Source: Limosilactobacillus reuteri (GTDB taxonomy: Bacteria > Bacillota > Bacilli > Lactobacillales > Lactobacillaceae). Taken from it: a stretch of DNA of 64,000 nucleotides. The notes beneath the pieces are model-generated. The model worked only from the letters and a program-made list of their open reading frames with translations. It did not search any database and was not told the origin of the DNA. Shown piece after piece: positions 1-8,252 of this stretch. The position numbers and the translations under genes are program-made. Each line of letters starts with the position of its first letter. Within the stretch, counting starts at the first letter, position 1. The DNA is taken from contig NZ_CP139478.1 of NCBI RefSeq assembly GCF_034259105.1, positions 389,501 through 453,500 on the forward strand. Reading direction: 5' to 3'.

Positions 1-1
1 T

Positions 2-52
2 TTAGATGGTATTTTTTATGGGTTAGGTGAGGGAGAAGATAAAGATGAATGA
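2..52 (+). CDS. C-terminal tail of an unidentified upstream gene (partial)
   Basis: One frame is open from the window edge to a TGA at 50-52 and encodes a short acidic tail ending GEDKDE. It overlaps the start of the next gene by 8 bases, as translationally coupled genes do. DUF1700/DUF4097 pairs are commonly preceded by a PadR-type regulator, so this may be its end. That is inference from context only; the 16 visible residues carry no diagnostic motif. Confidence 0.3.
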   Translation, partial: LDGIFYGLGEGEDKDE

Positions 53-656
53 ACGTCAAAAATACATTAATGATTTATCAATATATTTAAGACAATTAAC
101 TGATGAAGAACGAAATGATGCATTAGAATTTTATGATGAATATATTGCCGACGCTGGGCTGGAGACCCGAACAGCGATTGAAGAAAGGTTAGGAACGCCA
201 CGACAGTTAAGTCATAAGATATTAGCTGATTATTCAATTAAAGCTAATAATGAATCGATCAAAGAAGGACATCCTGCTTCGCCTCATTCTAGTTGGCGCG
301 TCTTTTGGTGGGTGCTAGTAGCAATTATTACTTCCCCAATAACGTTTGGGCTAGGAATTGCCGTATTTGCACTATTGTTGGCAGCAGGGGGAGTCGCATT
401 CGGTTTAATCGCTGGAATAATTGTCTTGATCTTTGGAGTTGCTGCTGTGGCAATTGTATCTCTTTATGTGGGAATTGGTTTAATTACGACAAACTTGTTC
501 AGTGGGCTATTTTATCTTGGATTAGGAGTGACCCTCATTGGCTTATTCCTTGTTTGTTTGCATTTAATCTACTGGTTAATTAGAGTTATTGTTCAAGGGA
601 TTGCTAATTTTGCTAAGTTCATTTATGCAAAAGTGCAGGCAAGGAGGAAAAAGTAA
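45..656 (+). CDS. DUF1700 (HAAS-type) membrane protein
   Basis: About 203 residues. The N-terminal 70 residues are soluble and helical, with the pattern YINDLSIYLRQL..ERNDALEFYDEYIADAG typical of the DUF1700/HAAS domain. They are followed by a long stretch of Gly/Ala/Val/Ile-rich membrane segments (about residues 90-190) and a basic C-terminus (KVQARRKK). I chose the ATG at 45 over an upstream in-frame GTG at 27 because AGGGAG lies 9 bases before the ATG. The stop abuts the ATG of the next gene, so the two are co-transcribed. DUF1700 proteins usually partner with DUF4097 proteins under a PadR regulator in envelope stress responses; the exact function is unknown. Confidence 0.8.
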   Translation: MNERQKYINDLSIYLRQLTDEERNDALEFYDEYIADAGLETRTAIEERLGTPRQLSHKILADYSIKANNESIKEGHPASPHSSWRVFWWVLVAIITSPITFGLGIAVFALLLAAGGVAFGLIAGIIVLIFGVAAVAIVSLYVGIGLITTNLFSGLFYLGLGVTLIGLFLVCLHLIYWLIRVIVQGIANFAKFIYAKVQARRKK

Positions 657-1412
657 ATGAAAAGAATATTTAAGATAGGAGTAATTGTTTTAATCTTAGG
701 AGTAATCCTCCTCGGAATAGGCTTCTTTAATAATGGTAATAAGGCTGTTTATTTTGAGAACAAACGTCCAGTAATTTTTCATTCTCACACTAAAACAATA
801 AGTACTAATAAAGCTTTTGAACGGATTGATATCTCAGCATCGACGGCTAATGTAATAGTTCGTGAAGGTAAAAAATATCAGATTACTTATTCTGGCATAA
901 GCAGGCATACTCCGGCTGTAACTGTTCATAATAACGTTGCTTCAATTCGCCAAACTGGTGGCTTTCCGCTTGTCTTTAACTTTAATGAGTATCAGCCCCA
1001 CCAAGATTTAATCATTGTAACTATCCCACATGATCAAGCCTTAGCTGGTCGTATTCATTTAGAGAGTGGTGATCTAACAGTTTCTCAAGTTAAGATGGAT
1101 AATATTGATGTTAACAGTGGCGCAGGCGAGGTTGAATACCGTCAAGTTACATTACGTGGAGGAAGTACAAAACTCTCGTCAGGTAACTTCACAGGACATG
1201 ATTTAACAGTTCAAGGACAATATACTGTTAATAATCAATCTGGTGATAATACGGTCACAAACACAACTGTTGATGGCTACTTCCTAAAGACTGATGCAGG
1301 TGATAATGAACTTAATGGTGAAGATAAGGGTGAAGAACCCTTACATCAGAATGATGATGCAGAAAATGTGCTCCGCTTGATAACGCAATCTGGTGATAAT
1401 GAAGTGAATTAA
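657..1412 (+). CDS. DUF4097-family beta-repeat cell-surface protein
   Basis: 251 residues. A single N-terminal membrane anchor (about residues 5-24, IFKIGVIVLILGVILLGIGFF) is followed by an extracytoplasmic part rich in short beta repeats of the DUF4097 type: ASTANVIVREG, ESGDLTVSQVKMDNIDVNSGAGEVEYRQV, SSGNFTGHDLTV, TDAGDNELNGE. There is no sortase motif. The ATG follows directly after the stop of the DUF1700 gene. The pair resembles LiaX/YvlB-like stress modules, but a specific role cannot be read from the sequence. A strong terminator follows. Confidence 0.75.
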   Translation: MKRIFKIGVIVLILGVILLGIGFFNNGNKAVYFENKRPVIFHSHTKTISTNKAFERIDISASTANVIVREGKKYQITYSGISRHTPAVTVHNNVASIRQTGGFPLVFNFNEYQPHQDLIIVTIPHDQALAGRIHLESGDLTVSQVKMDNIDVNSGAGEVEYRQVTLRGGSTKLSSGNFTGHDLTVQGQYTVNNQSGDNTVTNTTVDGYFLKTDAGDNELNGEDKGEEPLHQNDDAENVLRLITQSGDNEVN

Positions 1413-1430
1413 GGTAACTAAGATTAATAA

Positions 1431-1473
1431 AAGCCCCTCGATATCTAGAAATTAGATGTCGAGGGGCTTTTTA
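1431..1473. terminator. Bidirectional intrinsic terminator
   Basis: Inverted repeat AAGCCCCTCGATATCT / AGATGTCGAGGGGCTT around a 7-base loop, with T residues after it on the plus strand and A residues before it. It lies between the convergent DUF4097 gene and adhE and can serve both. Confidence 0.85.
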
Positions 1474-1510
1474 ATAGGAGAAAAGTCTTAATTTTTAATT
1501 ATGCGCTGGA

Positions 1511-4147
1511 TTATTTTTCTTCAACGCCAGTACCATCGTAGCAACGTTCAAGTAATTCCTTGAGTTGGCTAACAAGTGGTTCAACTGGGTTAGTAGTAGT
1601 ACATTGATCTTCGTAAGCTAAGCGAGCAAGATCGTCAACTACTTTATCAAATTCTTCACGTGTAACGCCATTGTCCTTAAGACTAAGCTTAACACCACAT
1701 TCGTGAGCAAGTTCGATAACTTTCTTAGCATATGCTTCAGCTAATTCTTCATCAGTGTTGCCTTTCAAACCAATGAACCGTGCAATGTCAGCGTAGTCCT
1801 TAGTTGCATGGTAAGTCTCATAGTGAGGCCAGAGAGCAAGCTTTTGTGGACGTTTTGCGTTAAAGCGAATTACTTGTGGCATTGCAATAGCGATAAGCAA
1901 ACCGTGAGGAAGACCGAATGCTCCACCCATCTTGTGAGCAAGAGAGTGGTTAATTCCTAAGAAGGCTTGACCAAATGCCATACCGGCCATTGTTGAGAAG
2001 TCGTGCATCTTACGACGAGCTAACTTGTCACCTTGAACTGACTTAGGAAGGTTTTCCATAACACCCTTGATGGTTTGTAGTGACCAACCACGAGTGTAAT
2101 CAGTTGCCATAACAGAAACATATGATTCAGTAGCGTGACATAAAACATCTAGTCCAGTCCATGCAGTAGTTTTTGCTGGGACAGTTTCAACGAATTGTGA
2201 GTCAACAATCGCAATGTTTGGAGTTAGGGCGTAGTCAGCAAGTGGGTACTTAACATGAGTTTCTGAATCGGTAATAACCGCAAATGGAGTAACCTCTGAA
2301 CCAGTACCTGATGTAGTAGGAATCCCAATAAGTTGAGACTTAGTAGGCTTCTTGATTTGGTAAGCACGCTTCCGAATATCAAGATACTTTTGCATAACCC
2401 CATACCATGAAGTTTCTGGGTGCTCATAGAACATCCACATAGCCTTAGCAGCATCCATTGGTGAACCACCACCAAGAGCAATAATTGTATCAGGTTTGAA
2501 GTCGTTCATCATGGCAACACCTTTTTCAACAGTGTTTGTTGATGGATCTTCTTCAACGTCATCAAATACTAAGAAAGCAGTGTTGTTTTGGCGTTGACGC
2601 AATTGATCGATAACACGTTGAACGTAACCACGCTTGCTCATTCCAGGACCAGTAACGATGAATGCCCGGTTAATGTTTGGAATATCTTGCAATTCTTTTA
2701 GTGAGTTGCGTTGAAAGTATACTTTTGGGGGAATCTTAACCCATTGACGGTTTTCACGCCGCTTTGCAATTGTTTTAATGTTTAAGAGGTCCCAATCAGT
2801 AACGTTGTGAGAAATTGAGTTACCACCGTATGAACCGGTACCTAAAGTAAGTGATGGGGTCATGTTGTTGTAAATGTTACCAATACCACCGATACCAGAT
2901 GGGGAGTTAACAATAATCCGTGAAGCACGCATTTCAAGACCGTACTTAGTTGCTAAATCATCGTCAAGGGTGTGAATAGCAGCAGTATGACCTTCACCAC
3001 CGTAGTGCAATAATTGAGCACAAATATCAAAGGCATTTTCATGTGAAGTGGCCTTGTACATTGTTAATACCGGTGAAAGCTTTTCAGCGGAAAGTGGGTA
3101 CTTGTCACCAACACCTTCATATTCAGCAATAATAACCTTAGTGTTTTCAGGAACTTTAATTCCACACATATCAGCGATGGCGTTAGCTGAACGACCAGCA
3201 ATTGGTCCACGAACTTGGTGACGCTTAGGATCAATGAAGCCCTCAGTGAACTTATCAATTTCGTTTGGCTTCAAGAAGTAACAGTTCCACTTTTGGAATT
3301 CTTCTTTTACCTTGTCGTAGATTTCTTCATCAACAACAACTGAGTTTTCAGTAGCACAGATCATTCCGTTATCAAAAGTCTTGGAAAGAACGATATCGTA
3401 AACAGAACGTTCAATATTAGCAGTTTTTTCAATGTAAGCTGGACCGTTACCAGGACCAACACCAAGAGCAGGGTTACCTGAACTGTAGGCAGCTTTAACT
3501 AATGAAGGACCACCAGTTGCTAAAATAGTAGCAGTCTTAGGGTGTTGTAACAATGCAGTTGTGTTTTCACGGCTACTTTCAGGAAGCCATTGAATCATGT
3601 TCTTTGGTGCACCGGCCTTTTCAGCAGCTTCTTGTAAAATCTTAGCTGTTTTAATGGAAGATTTCATGGCTTGACGGTGGAAAGAAAAGATGATTGTATT
3701 CCGTGTCTTAGCACTAATGATTGATTTGAAGATCGTTGTTGAAGTAGGGTTAGTAACTGGAACGATACCTGCAATAATACCAAGAGGATCAGCAATAGTG
3801 ATGGTTTGGTTTTCATCGTTGTTTTCGATGATTCCGACAGTCTTATCATGACGGATGTTGTTCCAAATGTATTCACTTGCGTAGATGTTCTTGATAGCTT
3901 TATCTTCGGCAACCCCACGACCGGTTTCTTCAGCTGCATCAATAGCTAAGTCCATGTGGTGTTCTTCAGCAGCTAAGGCCATGGCTTGACAAATTTTGTC
4001 AACTTGTTCTTGTGAGTAGTAACGTAATTGTTCAAAAGCTGCTTCACTTTTGGCAATTATGTCATCAACTAATTTTTGCGCATTTTGCTTTTTTTCTTCT
4101 TCAGTTAATACGTTTTTTTTAACTTGTTTTTTGTTGTTAGCAGGCAT
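1511..4147 (-). CDS. adhE: Bifunctional acetaldehyde-CoA/alcohol dehydrogenase AdhE
   Basis: About 878 residues, the usual length for AdhE. The N-terminal half (about 1-450) is a CoA-acylating aldehyde dehydrogenase with the catalytic-cysteine context NGMICATENSVV. The C-terminal half (about 460-870) is an iron-dependent alcohol dehydrogenase with GGGSPMDAAKAMW and a His-rich metal region (NHSLAHKMGGAFGLPHG). It reduces acetyl-CoA to ethanol via acetaldehyde, oxidising two NADH, which is the main redox sink of heterofermentative lactobacilli. I chose the ATG at 4147 because AAAGGAGA lies just upstream; the frame also runs back to a TTG at 4168 that sits upstream of that ribosome-binding site. 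A Rex-like operator lies about 90 bases upstream, and a Rex gene is in this window. Confidence 0.97.
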   Translation of the reverse strand: MPANNKKQVKKNVLTEEEKKQNAQKLVDDIIAKSEAAFEQLRYYSQEQVDKICQAMALAAEEHHMDLAIDAAEETGRGVAEDKAIKNIYASEYIWNNIRHDKTVGIIENNDENQTITIADPLGIIAGIVPVTNPTSTTIFKSIISAKTRNTIIFSFHRQAMKSSIKTAKILQEAAEKAGAPKNMIQWLPESSRENTTALLQHPKTATILATGGPSLVKAAYSSGNPALGVGPGNGPAYIEKTANIERSVYDIVLSKTFDNGMICATENSVVVDEEIYDKVKEEFQKWNCYFLKPNEIDKFTEGFIDPKRHQVRGPIAGRSANAIADMCGIKVPENTKVIIAEYEGVGDKYPLSAEKLSPVLTMYKATSHENAFDICAQLLHYGGEGHTAAIHTLDDDLATKYGLEMRASRIIVNSPSGIGGIGNIYNNMTPSLTLGTGSYGGNSISHNVTDWDLLNIKTIAKRRENRQWVKIPPKVYFQRNSLKELQDIPNINRAFIVTGPGMSKRGYVQRVIDQLRQRQNNTAFLVFDDVEEDPSTNTVEKGVAMMNDFKPDTIIALGGGSPMDAAKAMWMFYEHPETSWYGVMQKYLDIRKRAYQIKKPTKSQLIGIPTTSGTGSEVTPFAVITDSETHVKYPLADYALTPNIAIVDSQFVETVPAKTTAWTGLDVLCHATESYVSVMATDYTRGWSLQTIKGVMENLPKSVQGDKLARRKMHDFSTMAGMAFGQAFLGINHSLAHKMGGAFGLPHGLLIAIAMPQVIRFNAKRPQKLALWPHYETYHATKDYADIARFIGLKGNTDEELAEAYAKKVIELAHECGVKLSLKDNGVTREEFDKVVDDLARLAYEDQCTTTNPVEPLVSQLKELLERCYDGTGVEEK

Positions 4148-4462
4148 AATTGAAATCTCCTTTTTCAATTCTTTTCTTTGTTAATATTTGAACATGTATA
4201 ATATTACTACATTTTTTTGCTTTGTAAATACCTTTGTGAATGTTTAAACAATGGTTATTTTTTGCGAATTCGCTTACAATATTGTCTTTATAATACTTGT
4301 ATAGCAAGAAAAAACATTGGTATTATTTTTGCGATTAAGGGATGGCTGAATTCAATAACTACTCATAATTGCAGTACATTTCACAAATTTAACTATGAAG
4401 ATAACTATATTAATGGAACTTAGCTAGTTATTAAGTTAACTAATCAATTTAGCCTATTTTTT
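4148..4462. other. adhE upstream region (no gene)
   Basis: AT-rich intergenic stretch between adhE and the ISL3 element. On the minus strand it holds a possible -35 TTTACA (complement 4223-4228) followed by an AT-rich -10 region, then the adhE ribosome-binding site. Upstream lie a Rex-like site (4234-4251) and two adjacent perfect 10-base palindromes, GCGAATTCGC (4264-4273) and ACAATATTGT (4276-4285). A 68-codon open frame at 4217-4423 looks like noise. Nothing else is recognisable up to the IS. Confidence 0.6.
4234..4251 (-). promoter_or_regulatory. Rex-like operator upstream of adhE
   Basis: TTGTGAATGTTTAAACAA has a perfect left half (TTGTGAA) and a 5/7 right half against the Rex consensus TTGTGAA-N4-TTCACAA. 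It sits just upstream of the likely adhE -35. Rex represses adhE in many Firmicutes when NADH is low, and a rex gene lies at 37323-37967. Confidence 0.6.
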
Positions 4463-5976
4463 GGCTCTACAATATCTGGTGTTGATATAGAAATATCACT
4501 TTCTATACCAATACTAGATTTTTTGTTTTTAAACTAAAAAAGAGGCATGCCCTCTGATACAATGAAATCGCCAAATCACATAGTAAAGAAGGTAACCTCC
4601 ATGGATAATGATACAAGGACTCTCCTCAATTTAACAGACCCTCATTTAAATTTTCCTCATCATTGGCTTAAATATAAATCAATTAAAAACGTTCGGGTGG
4701 CACAAATATCCTGTACCCTTTCTTATATCCCGCGTGCTTGTCCAAATTGTGGCGTTATTAATCGTGGACAAATCTTAAAATATGGTTTTTATCAAGCTAA
4801 ATACAAATATGGACAATTTAGGGCTCAACCATTAATGTTGCTTGTTAATACTCAACGTTTTCAATGTCCTGACTGCCATACAACATTTAATGCGACTAGT
4901 TATCTTTTTGAAAAGCAACGAACAATTAGTCGTGATTTAAGGCGTGAAATTATTCTTCGGTTAACGCGAATTCAAACAATTAAAGATATTGCCCATGATT
5001 TGTTTATCAGTGAAGCTTCGGTCCAGCGGGTCCTTTTGGACCTCGCTGATCAATACAAGCCGAATTTAAACTATCTACCGGAAACACTATGTATTGATGA
5101 ATTTAAATCAATGCGGAGCGCTAAAGGTAAGATGAGTTTCATCGCTGTTGATGGTGATCGGAGTTGCTTATTTGAACTCCTTGAAGATCGGCGATTACGT
5201 AGTTTATTTAAGCATTATCAACAGTTTACACGTGCTGCCCGTTGCCGGGTAAAATATCTGGTAATGGATATGAACGCTGCTTATGATCAACTAGTTAAAA
5301 CCGTTTTTCCTTGTGCTCAAATCATCTATGATCGCTTTCATATTGCCAAACACCTTAATGATACGATGAATCATGTGCGAATTCATGTCTTCAATCGTTT
5401 GCGAAAAGGTGATTCTGCGGAGCAGAAACAAGCTCGGCGCCTTAAACGTTATTGGCGGCTATTTCTTCAAGATCGGGAAAATTTAAGTACAAAAGTTTAT
5501 TACGAAGGACGTTATTTTAATCGCGTTGTTAATTCCATTATGATCTTAGACTTAATGTTAGCGTATGACCAAGAGTTAAGAGCCACCTATAATTTTATTC
5601 AATCCTTGAAGCGTGCTTACAATCAACGTGATTTTACAACTTTCTTTCAATTACTTAAACTCCGGCCAGACAGTGTCAGCCATTATACAATCCACCGTTG
5701 TCAAGTTTTAGCGCGCTATAAAGAGGGAATTAAGCGTGGCTTTGAGACGAAGTTCTCAAATGGTCGAACCGAAGGGATTAATAATCGAATTAAAACTATC
5801 AAACGAGTTGCCTGTGGTTATCGTTACTTTACGGCATTTAAAACGCGGATTTATTTAATTATTGGCCACCAAATTCAAACTAACTAAAAAGAACCGCCAC
5901 GAATGACGATTCTAACTAGACCAATTTAATTGGCGAAAATTCATATTTGCGTATCAACACTACTTGACGTAGAGCC
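4463..5976 (+). mobile_element. ISL3-family insertion sequence (1,514 bp) with 8-bp target duplication
   Basis: The ends are imperfect inverted repeats. The left end begins GGCTCTAC and the complement of the right end begins GGCTCTAC; 10 further bases, (G/A)GTGTTGATA, match after a 7-base divergent stretch. The element is flanked by the direct repeat TATTTTTT at 4455-4462 and 5977-5984. Eight-base duplications and this terminal sequence are what the ISL3 family makes. It carries one intact transposase. Confidence 0.93.
4601..5887 (+). CDS. ISL3-family transposase
   Basis: About 428 residues. The N-terminal zinc-binding region has CPNCGVI and CPDCHTTF pairs, then a helix-turn-helix (IKDIAHDLFISEASVQRVL). 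The DDE core includes IDEFKSM, a KYLVMDMNAAYDQ block and the C-terminal glutamate context SNGRTEGINNRIKTIKR. The ATG at 4601 (MDNDTRTLLNL) is preceded by GAAGG at a suitable distance; the frame runs open upstream to 4547, but that part lies in the IS leader. It appears intact and so may be active. Confidence 0.93.
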   Translation: MDNDTRTLLNLTDPHLNFPHHWLKYKSIKNVRVAQISCTLSYIPRACPNCGVINRGQILKYGFYQAKYKYGQFRAQPLMLLVNTQRFQCPDCHTTFNATSYLFEKQRTISRDLRREIILRLTRIQTIKDIAHDLFISEASVQRVLLDLADQYKPNLNYLPETLCIDEFKSMRSAKGKMSFIAVDGDRSCLFELLEDRRLRSLFKHYQQFTRAARCRVKYLVMDMNAAYDQLVKTVFPCAQIIYDRFHIAKHLNDTMNHVRIHVFNRLRKGDSAEQKQARRLKRYWRLFLQDRENLSTKVYYEGRYFNRVVNSIMILDLMLAYDQELRATYNFIQSLKRAYNQRDFTTFFQLLKLRPDSVSHYTIHRCQVLARYKEGIKRGFETKFSNGRTEGINNRIKTIKRVACGYRYFTAFKTRIYLIIGHQIQTN

Positions 5977-5989
5977 TATTTTTTAAAAT

Positions 5990-7065
5990 CCTGAAATGTC
6001 AATTTAAATTAGAAAAAAGGTGAAAGTTGTTCTTCTGTGACATGACTCAAGAATACTTCTAATGGTGTACGATAATTAAGAGATTTTCGTGGGATATTGT
6101 TGCAACGATGCATTAGCTGAGTGACTAGTTCGTCTGGTAAATCGCGAAAATCTAGCTTTTTACTAAGACCATCACGACGCAAGAGGCCGTTATTATTTTC
6201 GTTTAACCCTCGTTGATTGGGAGCACCGACTTCCGCAAAATAGGTGTGAAGATCATACTTATTGGCTATTTCTCGCCATCCAGCAAATTCTTTCCCGTTA
6301 TCAAAAGTAATTGATTTAACAAAGTGACGTGGCAGTTTAGCGAGCCATTGATCAAGCTGGCAATTCACTGCTTCGTCTGTTTTATGATGAATATTAAGGA
6401 CAATCATTACTTTGGATTGTCGCTCTACTAGCGTCATTACCGCTCCGCGGTGAGCTTTACCTTGAACTGTATCAGCTTCAAAGTGCCCAAATTCATGTTG
6501 GTAATGCGGAAAATCACGATATCGTTGATAGATACTGCGTCCTAATTGGCCAGCTTTACCACGATGTTCCACATAGCCATTGGGATGGCGTTTTCCTTTC
6601 ATCGGTAGCTGTTTAACGGAAAAGCCATACTGATTGCGGGCAAACATGCGATAAAGGGTGCGCATACTGCAGCTAATTGGGTGTTCATGACGACCAATAA
6701 TAGTATCAGGAGTCCAACCTGCCTTGATTTGCGCATGGATATAGTTAACTTCGATAGTTGGCAGTTGGGTCTGCTTCCGACCACAACGACGCTTATGTCG
6801 CTGATAAGTCTGAAGATATTGGTCGATGGTTTTACCGTCGTTGAGGAAACGATAAACACGATAGATGGTTTCTTGACTACGCTGAAGTAATTTAGCAGCC
6901 CGATAAGCTTTAGTACCTTGATACCAAAAATCAGCTATGAGAGTTAATTCACGTGTGGTAAGATGTTTATAGGTCATTTGTGATTGCCTTTCTTTTGATT
7001 AGGGATATTCAAAAGTCTATCACAAATGGCTTTTTACTTTTTCTAACTTAATTTTACAAACGACG
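5990..7065 (-). mobile_element. IS30-family insertion sequence, copy A (1,076 bp)
   Basis: It matches the element at 47684-48759 from end to end, and the only difference I saw is one base. The ends are imperfect inverted repeats of about 25 bases (a TGTCAATTTAAATTAGAAAA-type end against TTTGTAAAATTAAGTTAGAA). Flanking 3-base direct repeats AAT (5987-5989 and 7066-7068) fix the borders. It inserted 5 bases beyond the target duplication of the neighbouring ISL3 element and abuts the nrd operon terminator. Confidence 0.92.
6009..6977 (-). CDS. IS30-family transposase (copy A)
   Basis: 322 residues. An N-terminal helix-turn-helix region (LTTRELTLIADFWYQGTKAYRAAKLLQRSQETIYRVYRFL) precedes an IS30-type DDE integrase core: first Asp in FEADTVQG, second in ITFDNGKEF, Glu in NQRGLNENNNGLLRR. 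It differs from copy B at a single residue near the C-terminus (HRCNN here, HRRNN in copy B), caused by one base. It looks intact. Confidence 0.93.
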   Translation of the reverse strand: MTYKHLTTRELTLIADFWYQGTKAYRAAKLLQRSQETIYRVYRFLNDGKTIDQYLQTYQRHKRRCGRKQTQLPTIEVNYIHAQIKAGWTPDTIIGRHEHPISCSMRTLYRMFARNQYGFSVKQLPMKGKRHPNGYVEHRGKAGQLGRSIYQRYRDFPHYQHEFGHFEADTVQGKAHRGAVMTLVERQSKVMIVLNIHHKTDEAVNCQLDQWLAKLPRHFVKSITFDNGKEFAGWREIANKYDLHTYFAEVGAPNQRGLNENNNGLLRRDGLSKKLDFRDLPDELVTQLMHRCNNIPRKSLNYRTPLEVFLSHVTEEQLSPFF

Positions 7066-7067
7066 AA

Positions 7068-7107
7068 TAAAAAAAGCCACTACTTAGAATAAACTAAATA
7101 GTGACTA
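7068..7107 (-). terminator. Terminator of the nrdHEF operon
   Basis: Read on the minus strand, AGTCACTATTTA pairs with TAAGTAGTGGCT (one G-T pair) and is followed by a T7 run. The T run lies immediately beside the AAT target duplication of IS30 copy A. Confidence 0.85.
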
Positions 7108-7117
7108 TATTTTTTAA

Positions 7118-8137
7118 CTAGTCGCGAGCATTAATATCTTTTCCCGCGTTTGGATCTTTAACGTCATAATCGCTGTCATTCATTGCCTCAACAGCGCCCA
7201 TGCGATATCCGTTGCCGACTTGGCTAAAAAAATCATGGTTAGAAGTGGAAGTAGAAATTCCGTTCATAACAACTGGGTTAACATCAGAAGCGGTGTCAGG
7301 GAATAGCGGATCTTGACCAAGGTTCATTAATGCCTTATTAGCGTTGTAACGGATGAAGGTTAAGACATCATCTGTCCAACCAACTTGATCATAAAGAAGA
7401 TGGGTATATTTTTCTTCATTATCATATAGTTCGTAAAGGAAATTATACATCCAATCTTTCATATCCTGTTGCTGTTTTTCTGTCCGATCACGTAAACCGA
7501 CTTGGAACTTGTATCCAATGTATGTCCCGTGAACTGATTCGTCCCGTAAAATTAGCTTAATGATTTCAGCCACATTGTTTAATTTGTTGTGACCAAGATA
7601 ATAAAGGGGAGTATAGAAACCAGAGTAGAATAAGAAAGTTTCAAGGAAAACATTGGCTACTTTCTTTTTTAGCGGGTCTTGACTTGGATCAAGGTACATA
7701 TTTGCAATTTTAACAGCCTTGTTTTGCAAGTATTCTTCTGTATCAGACCATTCAAAAATTTCTTTAATTTGGTCGGGGGTATTAAGGGTAGAGAAAATAG
7801 TTGAGTAACTCTTAGCATGAACTGATTCCATAAATTGGATGTTATTAAGAACTGCTGTTTCATGAGGAGTTTTAACATCTTCTTTAAGGGCAGTTAATCC
7901 TGCTTCTGATTGAACAGTATCAAGAAGGGTTAAACCACCAAAAACATGTCCGACAGTCCATTGATGATCGTCATCTAATTCACGCCAATCATCCATATCA
8001 TTGGCAACAGGAATTCGTGTATCAAGCCAGAACTGTTCTGTTAGCTTTTCCCAAGTAGCTTTATCGATCATGTCGGAAACTTCATTCCAATTGATTGCTT
8101 TATATTGATTTACAGGTTTAAATTCTTCCAGTTTCAT
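7118..8137 (-). CDS. nrdF: Class Ib ribonucleotide reductase beta (radical) subunit NrdF
   Basis: About 339 residues. It is a ferritin-like dimetal protein with the carboxylate/His ligand motifs of R2 proteins (VQSEAGLTALKED.., FMESVHAKSYS, LRDESVHGTYIGYKFQ). It holds the dimanganese- or diiron-tyrosyl radical used by NrdE to reduce ribonucleotides. The ATG at 8137 (MKLEEFKPVNQY) follows a strong GGAGGAG; a 30-residue upstream extension to a GTG at 8227 has no support. It is the last gene of nrdH-nrdE-nrdF. The flavodoxin NrdI, needed for Mn radical assembly, is not adjacent. Confidence 0.95.
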   Translation of the reverse strand: MKLEEFKPVNQYKAINWNEVSDMIDKATWEKLTEQFWLDTRIPVANDMDDWRELDDDHQWTVGHVFGGLTLLDTVQSEAGLTALKEDVKTPHETAVLNNIQFMESVHAKSYSTIFSTLNTPDQIKEIFEWSDTEEYLQNKAVKIANMYLDPSQDPLKKKVANVFLETFLFYSGFYTPLYYLGHNKLNNVAEIIKLILRDESVHGTYIGYKFQVGLRDRTEKQQQDMKDWMYNFLYELYDNEEKYTHLLYDQVGWTDDVLTFIRYNANKALMNLGQDPLFPDTASDVNPVVMNGISTSTSNHDFFSQVGNGYRMGAVEAMNDSDYDVKDPNAGKDINARD

Positions 8138-8252
8138 TGATTGAGCTCCTCCAAATACATTGCTTTTAAGTAAGTCGAGATACCAAAAGCCGTTTGTATA
8201 CATAATATCAAGTTTACCAGTGCCCAACGTTTAAATCAAATTCTGATTAGGC

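Noticed and set aside
4217..4423. 68-codon open frame upstream of adhE
   Set aside because: No ribosome-binding site, no family resemblance, AT-driven composition and overlap with the adhE promoter region.
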